23,192 nt of DNA from NCBI GenBank assembly GCA_015680685.1, contig MNCI01027127.1, forward strand, positions 1,451-24,642. Reading direction: 5' to 3'. Source of the DNA: Gnetum montanum. Taxonomy: Eukaryota > Streptophyta > Gnetopsida > Gnetales > Gnetaceae. The translations under genes and the position numbers were made by a program. The notes under the pieces are model-generated. The model worked only from the letters and a program-made list of their open reading frames with translations. It searched no databases and was not told where the DNA came from. This document shows, in pieces, positions 18,400-23,192 of this stretch (the stretch's first letter is position 1; each line of letters starts with the position of its first letter).

Positions 18400-19035
18400 C
18401 CCCGTCTATTCACATAAATGGGGTTTGCAATTTTGAAGGTTAATGTCTTGGAAAAAACTGACTAGCAACTTTTGGATGCTCGGGCACATGCGACTCCTAG
18501 CATCCAAGCACTTGCAAGCATATCACCCTAGGGCTTAGCACTTGACTTACCATCCACACGCGTAGCTACACTTTGACCAGTGCACATTCATTCTAAGCAA
18601 TACAATACAGTTCATTTTTTCCTTCCATTATAGTGTTTACTCTATTTTAAATTTAGTTTACGCTTTGTTTATAATACAGTTCTCTATACATTCTATTTGC
18701 ATTTTGTGCATCACTGTTTACATTTTGTACATCAGTTCTGATAACCCCAGCGCAAGCTATAGCTTACATTTGAGGAAGTCCTTGGTTGATTTTCCTATGA
18801 CCATCCAAGGCACTCTACCTTCATTTTCTTTTCTAGCTTCCCCTCACACGAAGGTAGGGTCAACTGTGCCTATTCGATGATCTTTTCGTATTTTTTCCCT
18901 TCCAACAGTATGCCGATGATTTCGGTTAGTACAGTAAATTGATGCTAGAAGGAGGGCCTGAACTTTTTTACCATATATCAAAAATGTTGATCACACTACC
19001 TGTTCAAACGCTGCGCAGACCAAGTGCTGAAACTA
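18400..19035 (+). other. R/U5 and leader of the plus-strand gypsy element (inferred)
   Basis: Non-coding. Near 18901 the words TTCCAACAGTATGCCGATGA could be a decayed LTR end (CA) followed by a primer-binding site, since gypsy elements of this group often have TTTGGCGCC there, but the match is poor. No second LTR is available in the window. Confidence 0.25.
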
Positions 19036-19255
19036 ATGCTTAGCTTGTCAAGCTAGCTTACACACGTCCAGCTTGACTTACTCATGCTAACCCCAGGTTA
19101 CTCACGCTAGCTTGTCAAGCTAACTTGCTTATGCCAGCTTGCTCACGCCTAGCTTGACAAGACAGCTTGCTCCCGCTAAGCCCAATTACTCATGCTAGCT
19201 TGACAAGCCAGTTTACACACGCCCAATTTACACATGCCCAGCTTACTCACACTCA
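19036..19255. repeat. Palindromic GCTTGWCAAGC array in the gag leader
   Basis: The 11-base palindrome GCTTG-W-CAAGC occurs at 19043-19053, 19110-19120 and 19198-19208, with a near copy at 19152-19161. Between them short units such as TTACTCAYGCTAG, GCTTGCTCACGCC and TTTACACACGCCC recur. The array ends two bases before the putative gag ATG. Related words occur at 17255-17330 and 18205-18235. Confidence 0.8.
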
Positions 19256-19257
19256 CT

Positions 19258-21487
19258 ATGGAATCTTCCTAGATCAACATAGCGACACTGTCAATCTCTA
19301 ACTTTGGGGCTGAGACCTCAAACCCTATGACTGTAGTGGAACCCATAACTATTATTAAATAGATAAACCCTCAAGGCCAAATTCACCAATCACTTAGGCT
19401 ACAGGGAAAAGACCCTACTTACGCAATTCTCACAACAGAAGAATATAACTTCATCTATGTGAAGATTCAAGCCAACTTGTCTATCGATTGCATAGAAAAA
19501 GAAGAAAAATGAAACTATGAGCTCATTTACAAAGGAGGTCATGAGTTCATTTCCTTAGCATTTGATATAATCCCTCTTTCCAAGCCCCATCATCGACTCA
19601 TATCTTAGCTTCTCATGGCAAGGAGTCAAGCCTTATAGCCACCTCCGATAGCGCTTCAGAGTGGAGATAAGGAGGATGATTTTGTAGCCCAATCTAAACA
19701 TGGGGATTCATACCATACCGTCAATCCTCACACCCATACAAACCCATTATTCCAATATTTCCTAGAAGAAACTATGCTTCCTCCTTCATCCCCAAACACT
19801 TGAGCACCGGTTTCTCGACAAGAAGTACCTGCTTCCATTCCCACCTTCTACATGCCCAACAACCAATCTAATACATCCATCTCCATCATGCTCTTGCAAG
19901 TACAGTCCTGACAACCCTCTCCTCAAACTAATGCAGGATCAATCTTTCAACCTTAAGTAATTGGGATGCCATCAATTATACCAACTTCCATGTCCATCCA
20001 TTACATACCACAAGTGCAAACCCATGGAGCACCTCTAATTACTTCAGCCCAACATGTTCAGGGTGTCACCTCACAAGCTATGGCTGGGTAGTGGGTTTCA
20101 CTAGCTGTTCAGCAACAATAATCTACTCACTAGAGCATGCCACACACTGCAATCCCATCCCTGAATGTTTCTCCACCACACCAACAATTGACAATCCAAT
20201 AGTCTCCCTTTTGACAAACAATGCAACAAGAGAATTACTATCAATCGTAATCCACTCAACCTGTCAGTCTGCCTACCGTCCAAGAGTGGACAGACACAAA
20301 GAAAATGATGCACTTGTTAATTGAGGAGGTAAAGTTCCTTAAAACTGTAAACACTAAGGAATTCAAGGTGATGGACTTCTACCAAGATGATCCAATCAAC
20401 CCTTTAGTTCCGTTGTTAACCTTACCAAAGGGAATCTCATTACCCCAGCTAACCAAGTACAATGGAGAGGGAGATCCAAACACCCACCTAGTAACATTTC
20501 GACTAGAATGTCTATTGCTTCAAGCTTGGCCCCATGTAATTCTGCATATATTTGCTATGGCCTTAATAGGAAAAGCCTTAGACTAGTACCGAGCTTTACC
20601 CTGTAACTCCATATCCTCTCTAGAGGATTTGTTACATCAGTTTGTTACCCATTTCAAATATAATCTAAAGCCTGAAGCCACACTCGATATCTTGATTCAG
20701 ATTAAATAGGTGTCATTAGAGCTAGTACAAAAATTTATCCAAAGGTGGAGTGCAGCCCTGAATGAAATTCACGAGCCCATCCCTAAAACATACGTTCTTA
20801 CCATCCTTAAGGCTGTCGTGAATGACTTTATTAAATTGAACCTTTATTATTTGAGTGCCTATACTTTGAGCCAAGAATTCATGCAAATTAAGAACATAGA
20901 AGAGGTGGCGCATACAAGTAACGACCCAGCTTACTTGACCTTTAGGAGCCAACATATGAGGAAAGATAATGATAAATCCAAACTGACGGTAGAAGTGGTG
21001 GCAAATACAACCAAACCTAACAATCCTAGATAGAAAAGAAAACAACCCACTGCTCCAACTAGCCATGAAAGAACCACACATACGCCTACACACAAATCTT
21101 CCTCAAATAAAAACACCAACATGGGTCACACTCGTACATTTGAATGAAAGGATCCCACCCAGTATACACCGTTGCCTATGAATCCTTCATAGTTGTTAGA
21201 TCAACATCTAAGGGTCGGGTTAATCAAACATAAACAAATGTCTCCTATAACGTCCCAAAAACATAATCAATTCTGTGAGTTGGCTAAGAACCTAGCTTTA
21301 GAAATAGCTAATGAGCCCTCCATTCCAAGAGGCTTTAGGTTGGACAAGTTTTGCAAATATCACCAATGATGTGGGCACGGAACTAACTACTACTTCACCT
21401 TAAAATAGGATATAGAGCACATGATTGACAGAGGTGAAATAGTATTTGATGAGGCAAACCCAGTAAGGCCCCAAAACCAACCCATGG
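19258..21487 (+). pseudogene. gag polyprotein, Tat-like gypsy, decayed
   Basis: Gag packages element RNA into particles. One frame runs from ATG 19258 (MESS) for about 740 codons with about 21 stops. The first 340 codons are polar and P/Q-rich. The retrotransposon gag domain follows: FLKTVNTKEFKVMDFYQ, LTKYNGEGDPNTHLVTF (family: F.G..DP..H...F), ALIGKALD-stop-YRALPCNSISSLEDL (family: LxGxALxWYRxLPxxSIxSWxxL; the Trp codon is TAG at 20584-20586), HQFVTHFKYN, and SLELVQKFIQRWSAALNEI (family: ExVxxFIxRWR). A CCHC-like end at about 21340-21390 reads FCKYHQ-stop-CGHGTNYYF, keeping the first Cys and the GH but with Tyr for the last Cys. The start is chosen as the first ATG in this frame after the palindromic array. 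Confidence 0.9.
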
Positions 21488-22990
21488 GGTCTACAAGAAT
21501 CCTCTCAATACTAATGATGCACCATATGTGATTAACACTATCCATGTCAAGAATGGACAAGACGTCCTGCGAAAACCTTTTGTGATTTGTAGGCCCTCTG
21601 AAAATACACCTACCTCAACATCTCCTTAAACTCCTTTTTTCATACGCACATTCCCCACACCACAAAAACCGTTCATCGTTCGCGTACCTCCTTCCATCAG
21701 AGAAGCAACCACACCATTATAAACCCAGCCCACTTCCTTTGTGATCCAAGTACGAAAACACGCTAACGTGAAACCCCCTATAGTTCCCTTGTGATCCTTA
21801 CGAGAGCGCCTTGCTGACAGGCTCATAAGAGAGCACCTAGAAAAGGAACATCATGAGTACAAATTAGGATCACCGAAGCCCATACCACTAAATGTTGTTC
21901 CTATGGTTCCATCCATTGGTGAGCCTAGCACAAGTCATCAAGACAAGAACACCGGCACTCATAGAGTCCCAAACTTAACATCCCCAATTACCAACGCAAA
22001 AATCCCTCCATGAGAGATACGAATGCTAAGTCAAATCGACCAAGTCTCCATAGACAAGAGTGCCCCAAATGGTAAGGATCTAGCAAGTGCATTGATCCAA
22101 GTCACATAGGCTTTAAAATAAAAGAATACTTCCTTAAGCCTGTATGATCTAGTAATGAATTCAATGGTACATCAGGAAGCTCTCGTGCATATGTTGACTT
22201 CGATTCTTGTTAGTGATGACCTTCCTGTAGATGAGCCATCCATTTATGCAGTACTATCCCCACAACCTCAAGAATCAAGGACCACATCCCTAGAGTTTCA
22301 TGCTAATGACATTAAGTGAGATGAGAAAATAGAAGAGGTTACTACAGCCCCTATGTTCATAACAATACAAGTCAACCACTTCAAGATACATAGGGTGCAT
22401 GTCGATGATGGTGCAACAATGAACATAATACCCTTTCCTATCATCGAAAAGCTGGGGCTTACAGAGAAAATACAGCCCATAACAACTTCTTTCTTAAAAT
22501 CCTTCAGTGGTTTCCATGTCATGGTGAAAGGCATGGTTACATTAGATTTCGTAGCAGGGGACCAGTTCCCCACATCGACTAAATTCGTAGTGGTTGATGA
22601 AATGCTAGGGTTCAATCTGATTCTAGGATGTCGTTGGCTAGCTCAACTGAGAGCCGTATTTTGACCAATCCATTAAGAAATCCACCTACCTTATGAGGGT
22701 GGTGAAATCATCATACATGGGGACACAACAACATCACTTACTTCCTCACACCTAAGAATGGATCAAGGGTCGGAAGTTGAGTTCTTTGAGCCTAAACAAG
22801 GAACCATGAGCATACTTCAAGACATGAACCAACTATTAACTCATGATCTTACTAAAACTGAGGAAGCACTAGACAACACAGACATAGGAGCCATTCCCAC
22901 TGATGTCTCTTGGTCAAAATTACCCTTTGACATCACCAGTGAAGGGGAAGGTGAGTATAAGATTGTACCTACATGCCCTACCCCTCATGT
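21488..22990 (+). pseudogene. Linker and retropepsin-like protease, Tat-like gypsy, decayed
   Basis: The frame changes by one base near the GGGG at 21486-21489 and then stays constant for about 500 codons. It starts GVYKNPLNTNDAPYVINTIHV, a segment that follows the gag zinc knuckle in this group (family: NPLPxH...VNxIE). A long polar linker includes RLADRLIREHLEKEHHEYK. The aspartic protease begins near 22353: VHVDDGATMNIIPFPIIEKLGL, with Asp-Asp-Gly in the active-site D-x-G position at 22401-22409, and ends LGFNLILGCRWLAQLRAVF (family: LLLGRPWI), then IHLPYEGGEIIIHGD. The 103-codon stretch 22353-22664 is intact. Stops in the linker and after the protease show it is a relic. Confidence 0.88.
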
Positions 22991-23051
22991 CAAAATATAA
23001 AGGATTAAAAAGCAACTCAATGGTTATGGAAAACTACCACCCCTATTCGAA

Positions 23052-23127
23052 ATGATGTTAAACTACCAACCATCTGGTATGACGTTAAACTACCAACGAA
23101 CGTCCACAATGATGTTAAACTAGCCAC
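23052..23127 (+). repeat. In-frame 27/30-bp coding repeat
   Basis: ATGAYGTTAAACTACCAAC occurs at 23052-23070 and 23079-23097, with a decayed third copy at 23109-23127. Spacings of 27 and 30 bases keep the protease-frame phase, so the translation repeats MMLNYQ, MTLNYQ, MMLN-stop. It lies in the linker between protease and the expected RT. Confidence 0.75.
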
Positions 23128-23192
23128 AATCAGAAATGGCCAGTTTCTTTTAAAGCTTCCTAAAACTGTTATTGCTTTCAGCCCACTATGGC

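Larger units (their letters stand above)
19258..23192 (+). mobile_element. Ty3/gypsy (Tat-like) element, 5' part, decayed
   Basis: The plus strand carries a gag frame and then a protease frame. It continues off the right edge of the window, where RT would be expected. The gag motif ALD(stop)YRALPCNSISS, the CxxH/GHxTN remnant followed by an LK..IEHMIDRGEI helix, and the protease motif are arranged as in Tat-type plant gypsy elements. About 1,230 codons contain many stops but only one clear frameshift (near 21487), so decay has been mainly by substitution. It lies on the opposite strand to the pol relic at 5005-8165 and is a separate element. Confidence 0.88.

Noticed and set aside
18895-18930. 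Primer-binding site of the plus-strand element
   Set aside because: CAACAGTATGCCGATG resembles the expected CA plus TTTGGCGCC only loosely; kept as a low-confidence note in the leader entry.
20722-21122. Minus-strand open frames opposite gag
   Set aside because: They lie fully antisense to the recognisable gag domain and its C-terminal part and have no motifs of their own.
19258-21487. Alternative genetic code or stop read-through for the stop-rich gag frame
   Set aside because: TAG, TGA and TAA all occur, at positions expected to be different amino acids, and the same pattern affects unrelated relics. Decay is the simpler explanation.

Overview
The window looks like plant nuclear DNA, most likely intergenic DNA from a large, retrotransposon-filled genome. 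The evidence is Ty3/gypsy gag, protease, RT, RNase H and integrase relics of plant type, a plant-like alpha-tubulin pseudogene, spliceosomal-type introns and AT-rich spacers. The great age of the relics would suit a gymnosperm, but that is only an inference. There is no intact protein-coding gene. Everything recognisable is broken by stop codons and a few frameshifts, and many stops look like one-step C-to-T or G-to-A changes of CAG, CAA, CGA or TGG.

Layout. (1) 1-390 is a relatively CpG-rich stretch with a short inverted repeat. (2) 391-2976, minus strand, is a long coding relic: a basic N-terminus, a middle resembling plant transposon/Athila-type accessory proteins, and a long coiled-coil C-terminus. 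(3) 2977-4904 is non-coding and may include a long terminal repeat. (4) 5005-8165, minus, is a Ty3/gypsy pol relic (linker, RT, RNase H, integrase with zinc finger and GPY-type end). It lacks gag and protease and ends abruptly near 8165. (5) 8166-9660 looks like a minus-strand LTR or promoter region: TATA box, an upstream palindromic 26-27 bp tandem array and a repeated leader motif. (6) 9920-11490, minus, is a patchwork: a truncated alpha-tubulin pseudogene, an unidentified acidic coding-like exon, and the piece of a second gypsy polyprotein that lies just before RT.

(7) 11924-16516, plus, looks like a decayed spliced transcription unit: a TATA box, a first exon with a good donor, a minisatellite, two exons of an NIF/FCP1-like HAD phosphatase domain joined by an 80-nt intron that keeps the frame, a 260-codon exon of plant transposon-type protein, middle exons, and a coiled-coil last exon with a terminal stop. 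(8) 16636-16724 is a clean 27-bp tandem repeat. (9) 17341-17940 holds three ~200-bp repeats, each carrying the same hairpin. (10) 18392-23192, plus, is the 5' part of a second Ty3/gypsy element of Tat-like type: TATA box, leader with a palindromic GCTTGWCAAGC array, gag with a CCHC-like remnant, and protease. Its RT lies beyond the window.

The best candidates for something undescribed are the composite spliced relic in (7) and the hairpin and palindrome repeat families in (9) and (10). All calls come from reading translations by eye; no database search was possible.
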